Source: Pseudarthrobacter siccitolerans
GTDB lineage: Bacteria; Actinomycetota; Actinomycetes; Actinomycetales; Micrococcaceae
Length of the DNA: 64,000 bases
Assembly (NCBI RefSeq): GCF_001046895.1
Contig: NZ_CAQI01000053.1
Location: forward strand, 310,001 to 374,000
Reading direction: 5' to 3'
The notes under the pieces were generated by a model, which did not search any database, was not told the DNA's origin, and saw only the letters and a list, made by a program, of their open reading frames with translations. The translations under genes were made by a program, and so were the position numbers. Of the stretch, positions 1 to 9,502 are shown one piece after another. Each line of letters starts with the position of its first letter. The stretch's first letter is position 1.

Positions 1-26
1 ATGCCGATCTTGATGGGTTCGCTCAT
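1..26 (-). CDS. ureG: Urease accessory protein UreG, 5' end only (partial)
   Basis: Only the first eight codons lie in the window, reading MSEPIKIG on the minus strand; the gene runs off the left edge. UreG is the SIMIBI GTPase that, with UreF and UreD/H, delivers nickel to the urease active site. A strong Shine-Dalgarno (AAGGAGG) precedes the ATG. The call rests on these eight residues, which match the usual UreG opening, and on its place directly after ureF in a ureABCEF operon. Confidence 0.75.
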
Positions 27-71
27 TGTTTCCTCCTTGAATCCAAAAACACGGTTAGTGATCAAACGCAG

Positions 72-740
72 TTAGCTCATGAACATCCGGGCACGTTGGC
101 GTTCGTGCCGCATTTGCGCGATTTCGAGCCCGGGGCTGACGGCGCCGAAGTCGTCCGGCGCCAGGTGCGGGATCCGTTCGACGGCGGCAGCAACGTCGTC
201 GGCCGCTTGCCGCAGCAACCGCTGGCCTGCGTTTTGGCCCAGCGGGATGGCACGGACGGCGTTCTGCGTCAGGGAGGTGACGGTGGCGAAAAGGTAGGCG
301 GCAAGTGCCTCCGGCAGCGGCACGCCAAGTGAACGGGCGACGACGGCGAACGCCAGCGGCTGGTGCCCGGCGGCCCGGCCCTTGGTCACCAGGTCCCGGT
401 ACAGCCCCAGCTCCGCAGAGGGAAAGACCTCCACCCCGATCTCAAGCAACCGAAGCCCCATCTTCACGGAAGCCTCCCGAACCTGCCGAGGCAAGAGCGA
501 AGCAGAGAGGAGAGCATCAAGTTCAAGAACATCAGCCCCGTCAAAAAGGAACCGAATAGCCAACCCGTCCGAGTAGGTCAACTGCTGAGAGATAAAAGCA
601 GCCAACCACCGCCGAAAAGACCCCTCATCCCGAACCATCCCGGCGTCGATGTAGGACTCAAACCCAAGCGAGTGAGCAAAAGCCCCAGTAGGAAGCGCCG
701 AGTCAACAAGCTGCTGCAAAGCAAGCTGGTAACTGCTCAC
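72..740 (-). CDS. ureF: Urease accessory protein UreF
   Basis: UreF (222 aa from this start) forms the UreF/UreD(H)/UreG complex that activates apo-urease. The segment LVDSALPTGAFAHSLGFE near the N terminus is characteristic of the family, and the protein is almost all helical. I chose the GTG at 740 because it gives the normal family length. The frame stays open to another GTG at 845, but that extension would read through a 16-bp inverted repeat and adds atypical Arg/Pro-rich sequence. It lies downstream of ureE and 45 bp before ureG. Confidence 0.9.
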   Translation of the reverse strand: MSSYQLALQQLVDSALPTGAFAHSLGFESYIDAGMVRDEGSFRRWLAAFISQQLTYSDGLAIRFLFDGADVLELDALLSASLLPRQVREASVKMGLRLLEIGVEVFPSAELGLYRDLVTKGRAAGHQPLAFAVVARSLGVPLPEALAAYLFATVTSLTQNAVRAIPLGQNAGQRLLRQAADDVAAAVERIPHLAPDDFGAVSPGLEIAQMRHERQRARMFMS

Positions 741-776
741 CGCACGGCCGCCCAACGCAACGCAGCAAAGCGACGG

Positions 777-836
777 CCCGGATTGGGGGCCGCGGCGTGG
801 CGGGCACCGCGGAGCGGGCACGGCCCCCAATCCGGG
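777..836. repeat. Perfect 16-bp inverted repeat between ureE and ureF
   Basis: Arms at 777-792 (CCCGGATTGGGGGCCG) and 821-836 are perfect reverse complements separated by a 28-nt GC-rich loop. It sits in the 150-bp gap between the ureE stop and the ureF start, so ureABCE-FG transcripts would carry a very stable hairpin. No U-tract follows on either strand, so a simple terminator is unlikely; an mRNA-processing or attenuating structure, or a REP-like repeat, are the alternatives. Confidence 0.8.
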
Positions 837-890
837 GCGGCGCACCCAGCTTCAACGCCCTGTGGAGCGCGCAGCGCGGCGACAAGATAA

Positions 891-1370
891 TTAGTGCGAG
901 TGTTCAGCATGGCGGAAAGGAACAGGCATAACGCGTTCCTGCCGGGAGTAGGGCACGGAGGCGTGGACGAGGTAGTCCTCGACGGTGTGGTCGTAGGCGC
1001 ACACCATGACGTCCGCTTTATATTCGGATGACGAGTCGAAGAACTGGGCCTGGAGGTGCCGGTTGCCGAGGGAGTGGGCCACGACGCCCATTTCGTGGAT
1101 GCTGCGGGGCGCGATCACGAGCACGTCGGTGGGCAGCACGGACACCACGATCATGTTGGACTCTTCAACGTGCAGGATGTCGCCGTCGCGCAGGTCCCCG
1201 GAGCCGGAGGGGAGGCGGATGCCGATCTCCTTGCCGTGGTCGGTGGTGGCGCGCTGGATGCGCTTGACCAGCTGGGCGCTGGGGAGGACCACTTTTTCCT
1301 GGTGCAGGTTGGCGTAGGTGTGCGGGTCCGGCAGTTCGTGCAGGTTGCCGAGGACTTTTTCGATAATCAT
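891..1370 (-). CDS. ureE: Urease accessory protein UreE (nickel metallochaperone)
   Basis: UreE (159 aa) is the dimeric nickel carrier that hands Ni to the UreFDG complex. The protein starts MIIEKVLGN, has the RIQRATTDHGKEIGIRLP peptide-binding-domain stretch, and contains the conserved metal-site region around residues 99-104 (HSLGNRH). The C terminus is only modestly His-rich (RHAEHSH) compared with the long poly-His tails of some homologues. The ATG at 1370 fits the family length; the open frame extends further upstream but only as antisense-like Arg/Pro sequence within ureC. Confidence 0.93.
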   Translation of the reverse strand: MIIEKVLGNLHELPDPHTYANLHQEKVVLPSAQLVKRIQRATTDHGKEIGIRLPSGSGDLRDGDILHVEESNMIVVSVLPTDVLVIAPRSIHEMGVVAHSLGNRHLQAQFFDSSSEYKADVMVCAYDHTVEDYLVHASVPYSRQERVMPVPFRHAEHSH

Positions 1371-1396
1371 GGGTGGCTCCGGGGTCAGGAGGTGCT

Positions 1397-3135
<1,739 letters not shown>

Positions 3136-3139
<4 letters not shown>

Positions 3140-3495
3140 TGGGCAGTCTCCTTCGCGTCGTTGGCGGCGCCGCCGTCCCCCGGCCCGCCCTTGAGCGGCC
3201 CGTTGACGGCGTTGCTCAGCCCGTACACCTCACGCCTGCCGGCCAGTTCGATCAGCCGCACGTACCGTGAGTCACCGGGTTCGAACCGGGCGGCGGTTCC
3301 GGCGGGAATGTCCAGCCGGCGCCCGTAGGCTGCTTCACGGTCGAAGGCCAGCGCAGCATTGGCTTCGGCAAAGTGGAAGTGCGAGCCCACCTGGACGGGC
3401 CTGTCGCCGGTGTTGGTGACGGCGACGTCGATGGCCTGCCGGCCTGCGTTCGCCGTCACCGGTTCCGGCCGAAGGATGTACTCTCCTGGAATCAT
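3136..3495 (-). CDS. ureB: Urease subunit beta UreB
   Basis: Small structural subunit of urease (119 aa), packing with UreA and UreC into the (ABC)3 complex. It opens MIPGEYIL and has the family motif VGSHFHFAEANAALAFDREAA. The last ~20 residues (GPGDGGAANDAKETAQ) are a low-complexity tail typical of actinobacterial versions. It lies 11 bp after ureA and overlaps ureC by 4 nt. Confidence 0.97.
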
Positions 3496-3506
3496 GGCCT
3501 GCCCCT

Positions 3507-3809
3507 TCAGCGGATGGGATCGTGGACGGTGACGAGCTTGGTGCCGTCAGGGAAGGTTGCCTCGATCTGCACGTCGTGGATCATCTCCGGCACGCCCTCC
3601 ATCACGTCCTCCCTGCCGAGCAGCGTGGTGCCGTAGCTCATGAGCTCGGCGACGGTGCGGCCGTCCCGGGCGCCCTCGATCAGTTCGTAACTGATGATGG
3701 CCACGGCTTCCGGGTAGTTGAGCTTGAGTCCGCGGGCCTGGCGGCGGCGGGCCAGATCTGCGGCCACCACGATCAAAAGCTTTTCCTGCTCACGCGGCAT
3801 CAAATGCAT
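3507..3809 (-). CDS. ureA: Urease subunit gamma UreA
   Basis: First gene of the urease operon, 100 aa, the usual UreA length. It begins MHLMPREQEKLLI and contains LNYPEAVAIISYELIEGARDG, typical of UreA. The frame is open upstream to about 3995, but the ATG at 3809 matches the conserved start. Separate ureA and ureB genes (not fused) are the common bacterial arrangement. Confidence 0.97.
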   Translation of the reverse strand: MHLMPREQEKLLIVVAADLARRRQARGLKLNYPEAVAIISYELIEGARDGRTVAELMSYGTTLLGREDVMEGVPEMIHDVQIEATFPDGTKLVTVHDPIR

Positions 3810-4073
3810 GGGGGTCCCTTCAGCGGCCAGCGGACGGCGTGGACCCAGAATAGGTGGCGGACGTTTCGGGCAGGTTTCGGCAGGGTAATCCCAGTCTCTC
3901 CGCCGCCGGCGCTGCACCGGCTCCCCGGCTGCGCGCTGAATCTCCCCAGGTTTTGGCTCAGGGAAGGCGATGACGACGGCGTTTCGCCGGGACACGCCGT
4001 CGGCCGTCCTTAAAGCTGGGGAGACTCAGTGCCCAAGGCCGGTATTCAACCCAAAAGGCCGGAGGCTCAGGGG
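3810..4073. other. Intergenic region upstream of ureABC; nothing certain
   Basis: This 264-bp gap separates the ureA start from the end of the cysteine-hydrolase gene, both on the minus strand. It should hold the urease promoter, but I see no convincing -35/-10 pair or recognisable GlnR-type box. CCGGCCTT occurs twice near 4040-4065 as a short direct repeat. Confidence 0.4.
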
Positions 4074-4631
4074 TTACTTTGCCCCATTGAGCCGGGCGAG
4101 GATCTCGTCCGTGGACTGGACGGGCTGGCGGTAGGTGGTGGACAGGATGCGCAGCATGTCCGCCGCGTCCTGCCTGTCCTCCGAAGCCATGGCTTCCTTC
4201 GCGTACGTGACCCTGATGTTGTGGGCGAAGGCGTCGGCGCCGGTCTGGGCGATGCAGTTGTGGGTGGAGACGCCGGCAAGCACCACTTCGTCGGCACCCC
4301 AGTTGCGGAGGCGGGACAGCAGGTTGGTGCCCACGAAGGCGCTGTCCCGCGTCTTGTTCAGCTGGGGCAGGCCGTCGATAGCCAATCCGGGGACAGCCTC
4401 GGCCTGCTTGCTGCCGCGGAAGATGAAGCCCTGGTCGTCGTCGAGCATGTTCAGCGTCCAGGTGGACTTGTCCCGTTCATGCTCGGTGCCCACCATCAGC
4501 GCCTTGTGCCCGCCGGCCCTGAACGCCTCAAGCAGCCTGTTGCAGGACGCCACGAGGCCCTCCTGCTGGGCTGCCAGTTCCGGCGCCTCAAAGTATGCGT
4601 TCTGCATGTCGATGACAAGAAGGGCGATCAT
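4074..4631 (-). CDS. Isochorismatase-like cysteine hydrolase
   Basis: A 185-aa cytoplasmic hydrolase of the isochorismatase/nicotinamidase superfamily. The catalytic triad is visible: Asp in LLVIDMQ, Lys in LNKTRDSAF, and Cys in GVSTHNCIAQTGADAF. Substrate cannot be read from sequence; an amidase acting on a small amide is the broad expectation. I place the start at the ATG at 4631, which has a well spaced AGAAAGGTG ribosome site; a GTG three codons upstream overlaps that site. It lies 63 bp downstream of a LacI-type regulator on the same strand and may share its transcript. Confidence 0.85.
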   Translation of the reverse strand: MIALLVIDMQNAYFEAPELAAQQEGLVASCNRLLEAFRAGGHKALMVGTEHERDKSTWTLNMLDDDQGFIFRGSKQAEAVPGLAIDGLPQLNKTRDSAFVGTNLLSRLRNWGADEVVLAGVSTHNCIAQTGADAFAHNIRVTYAKEAMASEDRQDAADMLRILSTTYRQPVQSTDEILARLNGAK

Positions 4632-4694
4632 CCGCGCCACCTTTCTGACGTTTGTTCGTCCCGGAAATGTACCCCCGGGGCCGCCCGGCGAAAC

Positions 4695-5699
4695 CTAGGG
4701 TGCGGATTCGCGGATCTGCAGCTGGAAGCCCGATTCCACCTGCACGCCTTCGCCTGCAGTTTCCCGGCCTTCGATCCTGTCAATAAGCAGGGCGATGGAA
4801 CGCTCGGCGATCTCGGCCATACCGGGTGACACCGTGGTCAGGGAGGGCGAGGCGAACCGGGCCTCGTCAATGTCGTCAAAACCGGCAACCGCCACCTGCT
4901 CCGGCACTTTGATGCCCCGGATGAGGAGCTCGTGCATGGCCCCGAGGGCGATGGCGTCGTTCAGTCCGAACACCGCATCAAAGTCGATGCCCCGGTCCAG
5001 GAGCCCGGCCACGGCGGCCGCTCCCTCGTCCCGGCGCCATTCGCAGGGCGCCACGAGGGCGGGGTCGAAGGGGATCCCGGCCTTGTCCAGTGCGCTCCGG
5101 TATCCGTTGAGCCGGAGCCCGGCGCTTCCGGCGGATTCGTCGGCGCGCGCGCCAAGGACAGCAATCCGACGGCGGCCGCCCGCCACCAGGTGCGATGTCA
5201 GTGCTGCGGCGGCTTCCCCGTTCTTCATGGTGACCAGGTCGAACCGGGGGTCCAGGATGTGTTCGCCCAGCATCACCAGCGGTTTTTTGCCCAGCCGGCC
5301 GGCAATGGCGTCAGCGTCCATGACCAGGGGGGTGAACAGCAGGCCGTCTGTGAGTTGCCGGAACGGCCCCTGCAGGGCGTTCAGCTCCGCGTCCCCCACG
5401 GCGTCGGACTGTTCCACCAGGACCCTGTAGCCCCGCTGCGCTGCGGCCTTCATCAGCCTTGACGCCAGCTCCGCGTAGTAGGGGGCTGAGAGGTCGGACA
5501 GGACCAGCCCGAGCATCCGGGTCTTGCCGGAACGCAGGCTGCGGGCGGTCAGGTTGGCCTCGTACCCCAGCTCGGCGATGGCATCCTGGACCCGCTGCTT
5601 GGTGGCGGGACGGATGAACTCGTAGTCGTTAAGAACGTTGGAGACCGTTTTCAGCGACACACCCGCTGCCCTCGCAACGTCATTCATGGTGACCGCCAT
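4695..5699 (-). CDS. LacI-family transcriptional regulator
   Basis: 334 aa with an N-terminal LacI helix-turn-helix (MNDVARAAGVSLKTVSNVLN, residues ~5-24), hinge (ANLTARSLRSGKT) and a periplasmic-binding-protein-like sugar domain ending in VAVAGFDDIDEARFASPSLTTV. These proteins repress carbohydrate genes until a sugar binds. The effector is not readable. The neighbours are a cysteine hydrolase downstream and a HhH-GPD protein upstream, so the target is unclear. The start at 5699 places the HTH at the N terminus; the upstream open frame is Arg/Pro-rich antisense sequence. Confidence 0.9.
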   Translation of the reverse strand: MAVTMNDVARAAGVSLKTVSNVLNDYEFIRPATKQRVQDAIAELGYEANLTARSLRSGKTRMLGLVLSDLSAPYYAELASRLMKAAAQRGYRVLVEQSDAVGDAELNALQGPFRQLTDGLLFTPLVMDADAIAGRLGKKPLVMLGEHILDPRFDLVTMKNGEAAAALTSHLVAGGRRRIAVLGARADESAGSAGLRLNGYRSALDKAGIPFDPALVAPCEWRRDEGAAAVAGLLDRGIDFDAVFGLNDAIALGAMHELLIRGIKVPEQVAVAGFDDIDEARFASPSLTTVSPGMAEIAERSIALLIDRIEGRETAGEGVQVESGFQLQIRESAP

Positions 5700-5799
5700 G
5701 TGGCTCCTTCTTATGGTTCCGCCTGTTCCTGCCATACATCGTTGCAGAAGATGGCACTGTGGCGGGAACCCGCCGTCGGGACGGACAGCGGCGGGCCGG

Positions 5800-6381
5800 T
5801 CAGTCCTTGGCCTTCGCCGCTTTCGCTGCCGCCTTCGCCGCCTGCTTGCTGGCCCGGACTTTGGCCAGGGATTCGGGATCAACGATGTCGGCCACGGAGA
5901 GGTAGGAACCTTCCTGTCCGTAGTGCCCGGCGGCCTCCCTCCAGCCGGGCGCCTGGAGGCCGCGCTGCTTGCCCAGCAGGGCCAGGAAGATCTTGGCCTT
6001 CTGTTCCCCGAAGCCAGGCAATGCCTTGAGCCGCCGCAGGACCTCGGCGCCGTCAGGGTCATCTTTGGTCCAGATCGCGGTGGCGTCGCCGTCCCATTCG
6101 TTCTGGACTGCCTCGGCGAGCGCCTGCACCCGTGCGGCCATTGAGCCCGGGAAACGGTGGACAGCCGGGCGTTCCTTGAACATGTCCACGAAGGCCTGCG
6201 GCTCCTGCGAGGCGATGGCCTCCGGTGCGATGGAACCGATCCTGGTCCGGATTTTCTCCGGGCCGGCGAACGCCGATTCCATGGTCACCTGCTGGTCCAG
6301 CAGCATGCCCGTCAGCAGTGCAAAGGCGTCCTCACTCAACAACTTGTCCGCGGCGGGATCCCCCGTGATGTGCAGTTCCAT
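5800..6381 (-). CDS. HhH-GPD family base-excision repair protein
   Basis: 193 aa. The MLLDQQVTMESAFAGP segment and the LPGFGEQKAKIFLALLGKQ helix-hairpin-helix (residues ~125-145) are typical of an actinobacterial HhH-GPD protein related to DNA glycosylases. It has no Fe-S cysteines, and the usual catalytic lysine/aspartate pair is not obvious, so enzymatic activity is uncertain. The tail is a basic Ala/Lys repeat (ASKQAAKAAAKAAKAKD), probably DNA- or RNA-binding. I prefer the ATG at 6381, 9 nt after GGGAGG, over the ATG at 6390, which abuts it. Confidence 0.8.
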   Translation of the reverse strand: MELHITGDPAADKLLSEDAFALLTGMLLDQQVTMESAFAGPEKIRTRIGSIAPEAIASQEPQAFVDMFKERPAVHRFPGSMAARVQALAEAVQNEWDGDATAIWTKDDPDGAEVLRRLKALPGFGEQKAKIFLALLGKQRGLQAPGWREAAGHYGQEGSYLSVADIVDPESLAKVRASKQAAKAAAKAAKAKD

Positions 6382-6432
6382 GCCGTCCATCCTCCCAGAG
6401 GAGTGCCGCCGTCGTCATGCCGTCCCGTTTCC

Positions 6433-6499
6433 CGGAGTTTTTGTCCAGATATGCAGGCTTTTTCGCCATTTATGTCGGCGTATCTGGACAAAAACTCCG
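6433..6499. repeat. 19-bp perfect inverted repeat (REP-like hairpin)
   Basis: Arms 6433-6451 (ending TTTTTGTCCAGATA) and 6481-6499 are perfect reverse complements with a 29-nt loop. It lies between the GH51 stop (6507) and the start of the HhH-GPD gene (6381), both read on the minus strand. The symmetric T5/A5 runs inside the stem mean it could end transcription in either direction, but its length and AT-rich core in GC-rich DNA resemble a repeated palindromic element. Confidence 0.8.
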
Positions 6500-6506
6500 C
6501 TGGCAA

Positions 6507-8102
6507 TTACTCCCCGACTGCGAGCCGGATCATGGACCAGGACACCGCCGGGAGCGTGCCGGTGAGGCGTCCGCCGTCGGCCTTGACCGAGACGTTTTCG
6601 CTGGGCAGGACGGATGTTGAATCGTCCGCGGTGGCCTGCCAGTACGGGTCCTTGTTCGCGTAGGTCACGGCCTCCACCACCCGGACCGCGCCCAGGCCGG
6701 ACACCACTGCATCCAGGCCAAGCGCATCGGTGGCCGAGCGGTTCACGGCGAACACCACGGCCTCGCCCTTGTCGGCGTTGAACGTCGCGACGGCGGACAG
6801 TGCGGCAAAGTCAGCGGTCTTACCGCCGCTGACCAGCGGGGATTCGACGGCGAGCTGCAGCACGGTGCCGGAAGCGTGCCGGGAGGTGAGCGCGAACGGG
6901 TGGAATGTGGTCTGCTTCCAGGCCCTGCCACCGGGCTCCGTCATGATGGGGGCGATCACGTTGACCAGCTGCGCGAGGCTGGCTGAGTGGACGCGGTCAG
7001 TGTTCTTGAGCAGCGTGACCAGGAGATCCCCGACGACGACGGCGTCCGCCACCGTGTAGGTGTCCTCGAGCAGGACGGGTGCCACCGGCCAGTCCTTGCC
7101 CGTGGGCGCCCGGGATTCGTCCCGGCTCATGTGCCAGACGTTCCATTCGTCAAAGGAAATGTTGACCTGCCTGGTGGACTTCTTCACCGACTTCACGTGG
7201 TCGATGTGGCTCACGATGTCGTGGATAAAAGTTTCCATCCGGTGGCCGGCCGAGAGGTGTTCCTGCAGGTCGCCGAAGTCCTCGAAGTACTGGTGGGCCG
7301 AAATCAAGTCCACCAGCTCGTAGGTCTCGGAGAGAACCATTCGTTCCCATTCACCGAAGGTGCTCATGGTGGGTCCGGAGCTGCCGCATGCCACCAGCTC
7401 GAGGCCGGGTTCGATCATGCGCATGCCGCGGGCGGTGTCGGCGGCAAGCCGTCCGTACTCCTGCGCGTTTTTATGCCCGATCTGCCAGGGACCGTCCATC
7501 TCGTTGCCCAGGCACCACATCTTGATGCCGTAGCCGCCTTCCGCCCCGTTGGCCCTGCGCTGGTCCGACAACGCCGTTCCGCCGTCGATGTTGCAGTACT
7601 CCAGCAGGTCCAGTGCCTCCTGCGTCCCGCGGGTACCGAGGTTTACGGCCATCATGGTTTCGACACCGGCCTTGGCGGACCACTTCGCAAACTCGTCCAC
7701 ACCCACCAGGTTGGGATCAGTGGAGTGCCAGGCGAGGTCAAGCCGGACGGGGCGCTTGTCCGCCGGACCCACGCCGTCCTCCCAGCGGTATCCGGAGACG
7801 AAGTTGCCGCCCGGATAGCGCACCGTCGACACGCCCAGTTCCCGGGTCAGCTCCAGCACGTCACCACGGAACCCGTCTTCATCCGCTGTGGGATGTTCCG
7901 GCTCGAAGATGCCGGTGTACACACAACGGCCGAGGTGCTCCACAAAGGCACCAAACGTGCGGCGCCGGACCGGCCCGACGGCGAAGGCAGGGTCCATGGT
8001 TATTTTTGCCGCTGCGGATCCAGATGCAGGACCAGTGGCCGGGGATTCTGGTCCGGCGCTCTTGGTTGGCCTGTCATGGGCGGTGGGTTCTGTCAATGCC
8101 AC
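6507..8102 (-). CDS. abfA: Alpha-L-arabinofuranosidase, GH51
   Basis: 531 aa, releasing L-arabinose from arabinoxylan or arabinan oligomers; no signal peptide, so it acts on imported oligosaccharides. Catalytic residues are visible: acid/base E201 in WCLGNEMDGPWQ and nucleophile E319 in ISFDEWNVWH, within a (beta/alpha)8 barrel followed by a beta-sandwich. The first ~35 residues are Ala/Pro/Ser-rich and not part of the fold. The GTG start at 8102 has a GAGGACG ribosome site. Its product feeds the araBDA operon about 1.4 kb away. Confidence 0.93.
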   Translation of the reverse strand: MALTEPTAHDRPTKSAGPESPATGPASGSAAAKITMDPAFAVGPVRRRTFGAFVEHLGRCVYTGIFEPEHPTADEDGFRGDVLELTRELGVSTVRYPGGNFVSGYRWEDGVGPADKRPVRLDLAWHSTDPNLVGVDEFAKWSAKAGVETMMAVNLGTRGTQEALDLLEYCNIDGGTALSDQRRANGAEGGYGIKMWCLGNEMDGPWQIGHKNAQEYGRLAADTARGMRMIEPGLELVACGSSGPTMSTFGEWERMVLSETYELVDLISAHQYFEDFGDLQEHLSAGHRMETFIHDIVSHIDHVKSVKKSTRQVNISFDEWNVWHMSRDESRAPTGKDWPVAPVLLEDTYTVADAVVVGDLLVTLLKNTDRVHSASLAQLVNVIAPIMTEPGGRAWKQTTFHPFALTSRHASGTVLQLAVESPLVSGGKTADFAALSAVATFNADKGEAVVFAVNRSATDALGLDAVVSGLGAVRVVEAVTYANKDPYWQATADDSTSVLPSENVSVKADGGRLTGTLPAVSWSMIRLAVGE

Positions 8103-8372
8103 GAAAACGTCCTCGCTTCTCTCTATTTACAACGTTATAGAAATATTGTTCGTGGTCCCGCGGCGTGAGTCAAGCACTCCCCCGCCGGCCGGCGCCGCAG
8201 AAGCGTTGTTAGGCCACCCGCGGCCATATGCCGCCCACCTGCGGCAACACCGAAAGCAGGTAATGGCGTCAAAAAACCAAGTAGTACCTAATCTCAAAAA
8301 CAAGTACCGGTTACGCGTTCACTGCCATCCGCCACGCAACTACGTTTTTCTCAGAGACAAGACGAGTTTTGA
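8103..8372 (-). promoter_or_regulatory. abfA upstream region with candidate LacI-type operator (8128-8139)
   Basis: This 270-bp gap holds the abfA control region. The near-palindrome TACAACGTTATA (one mismatch, central CG) lies 26 bp upstream of the GTG, the shape of a LacI-family operator, in an AT-rich patch with -10-like hexamers on the minus strand. The rest of the gap, towards the divergent ANTAR gene, shows no clear element. Confidence 0.4.
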
Positions 8373-8411
8373 ATGGCAGTACTTGGCTCACGAGGGGGTG
8401 TGAGACTGGCA

Positions 8412-9500
8412 ATGCACGCACAATACGCAAGCTCCGGTTTCCCGGGTCGTCGGACCCGGGCACTAGACGGGGCCGGCGACGAGGAGGTCTTCGAGACCAA
8501 GGCCTCTCCCCCAGCCGTCGCCGGCCCTCTGGTTTCCCAGCAGGGCCCTTTCCACCACCCGCACGGGCCCGCCACGCATGGAAGTCCCTCACGCGGACGG
8601 GCTCCGGAAGCCCACCCAGCACCAGGAAACGCGGCACCCGATAGCGCACGGCAGCGCAAGGCCCCGGTGGCCGCCGACGGGAAGCAGACCGGAATCCTGC
8701 TGGACCTGGTGACCGGCGCCGAAACGCTGCGCGACTCCCTTGAACTGCTGGCAACCGCATCGGCCCGGGCTGTTGTCGGGACGGCGGGCCTCGTAATCGA
8801 ATGCGGCGTGGTGGTGCGGCAGGCGAAGCGGGCCCCGCTCATCACGGGAACGTCCGCGGAAGTCATCCGGCTCCTGGAATGGGAACAGGAGAAGGGCGAA
8901 GGGCCGGTCAGCGATGTCCTGGCCGGCGGACATCCCGTGGCCGTGCTGCAGAGGAGCGGTGACTTCCGCTGGCCCCGGTATTGCCAGGAGCTGCAGGTTG
9001 CCAACCTTGGCAGCGTCCTGGGGATGCGCTTGCGCGTGGACCAGGACAGCGGGGCAAACAACGCAGCGGCCACCAACAACAGCAGTGCGGCCAGGGACAG
9101 CAGCACCACCAGGGACAACGGGGCACCCGGAGACGCCATCCCCGTCCGCCAGACTACCGCGGCCCTGGCGTTCTTTGCCCAGGACGCCAAGGCGTTCCCG
9201 CTGCAGGTCATCTCGGAGGCCCGCTCGTTTGCCGGCCTGGCCGCGAAAAGCCTTCAGATGGCCCTGGACCTCCATAACGCGAGGTCAACCGCGTCGGATT
9301 TGCGGCTCGCCCTGGACAGCCGGACGTCCATCAACGTTGCCTGCGGTGTGATCATGGCCCAGAACAGGTGTTCCTACCACGAAGCTTTTTCCATCCTCGC
9401 CCGGGCCTCAAGCCACCGGAACATCAAAGTACGCCGGGTGGCGGAGGACATCCTCGAGCGGCTGCCCGAGGGCCCTCCGCGCGCGCACTTCGGCCACTAG
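8412..9500 (+). CDS. GAF-ANTAR domain RNA-binding antiterminator
   Basis: The C-terminal ~55 residues (LRLALDSRTSINVACGVIMAQNRCSYHEAF...) are an ANTAR domain, an RNA-binding output that lets transcription pass terminators. Preceding it is a GAF-like sensor domain (from about KQTGILLDLVTGAETL). The GAF domain is interrupted by a low-complexity insert rich in Asn, Ala, Ser, Thr and Asp (about 9052-9140). The N-terminal ~80 residues are Gly/Pro/His-rich with no domain. The start is uncertain: ATG 8412 follows GAGGGGG at long spacing, and ATG 8373 has no ribosome site. It ends 2 bp from the convergent araA stop. Confidence 0.8.
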   Translation: MHAQYASSGFPGRRTRALDGAGDEEVFETKASPPAVAGPLVSQQGPFHHPHGPATHGSPSRGRAPEAHPAPGNAAPDSARQRKAPVAADGKQTGILLDLVTGAETLRDSLELLATASARAVVGTAGLVIECGVVVRQAKRAPLITGTSAEVIRLLEWEQEKGEGPVSDVLAGGHPVAVLQRSGDFRWPRYCQELQVANLGSVLGMRLRVDQDSGANNAAATNNSSAARDSSTTRDNGAPGDAIPVRQTTAALAFFAQDAKAFPLQVISEARSFAGLAAKSLQMALDLHNARSTASDLRLALDSRTSINVACGVIMAQNRCSYHEAFSILARASSHRNIKVRRVAEDILERLPEGPPRAHFGH

Positions 9501-9502
9501 GC

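Noticed and set aside
4040..4065. Terminator after the cysteine hydrolase gene
   Set aside because: The CCGGCCTT copies are direct, not inverted, so no stem forms.
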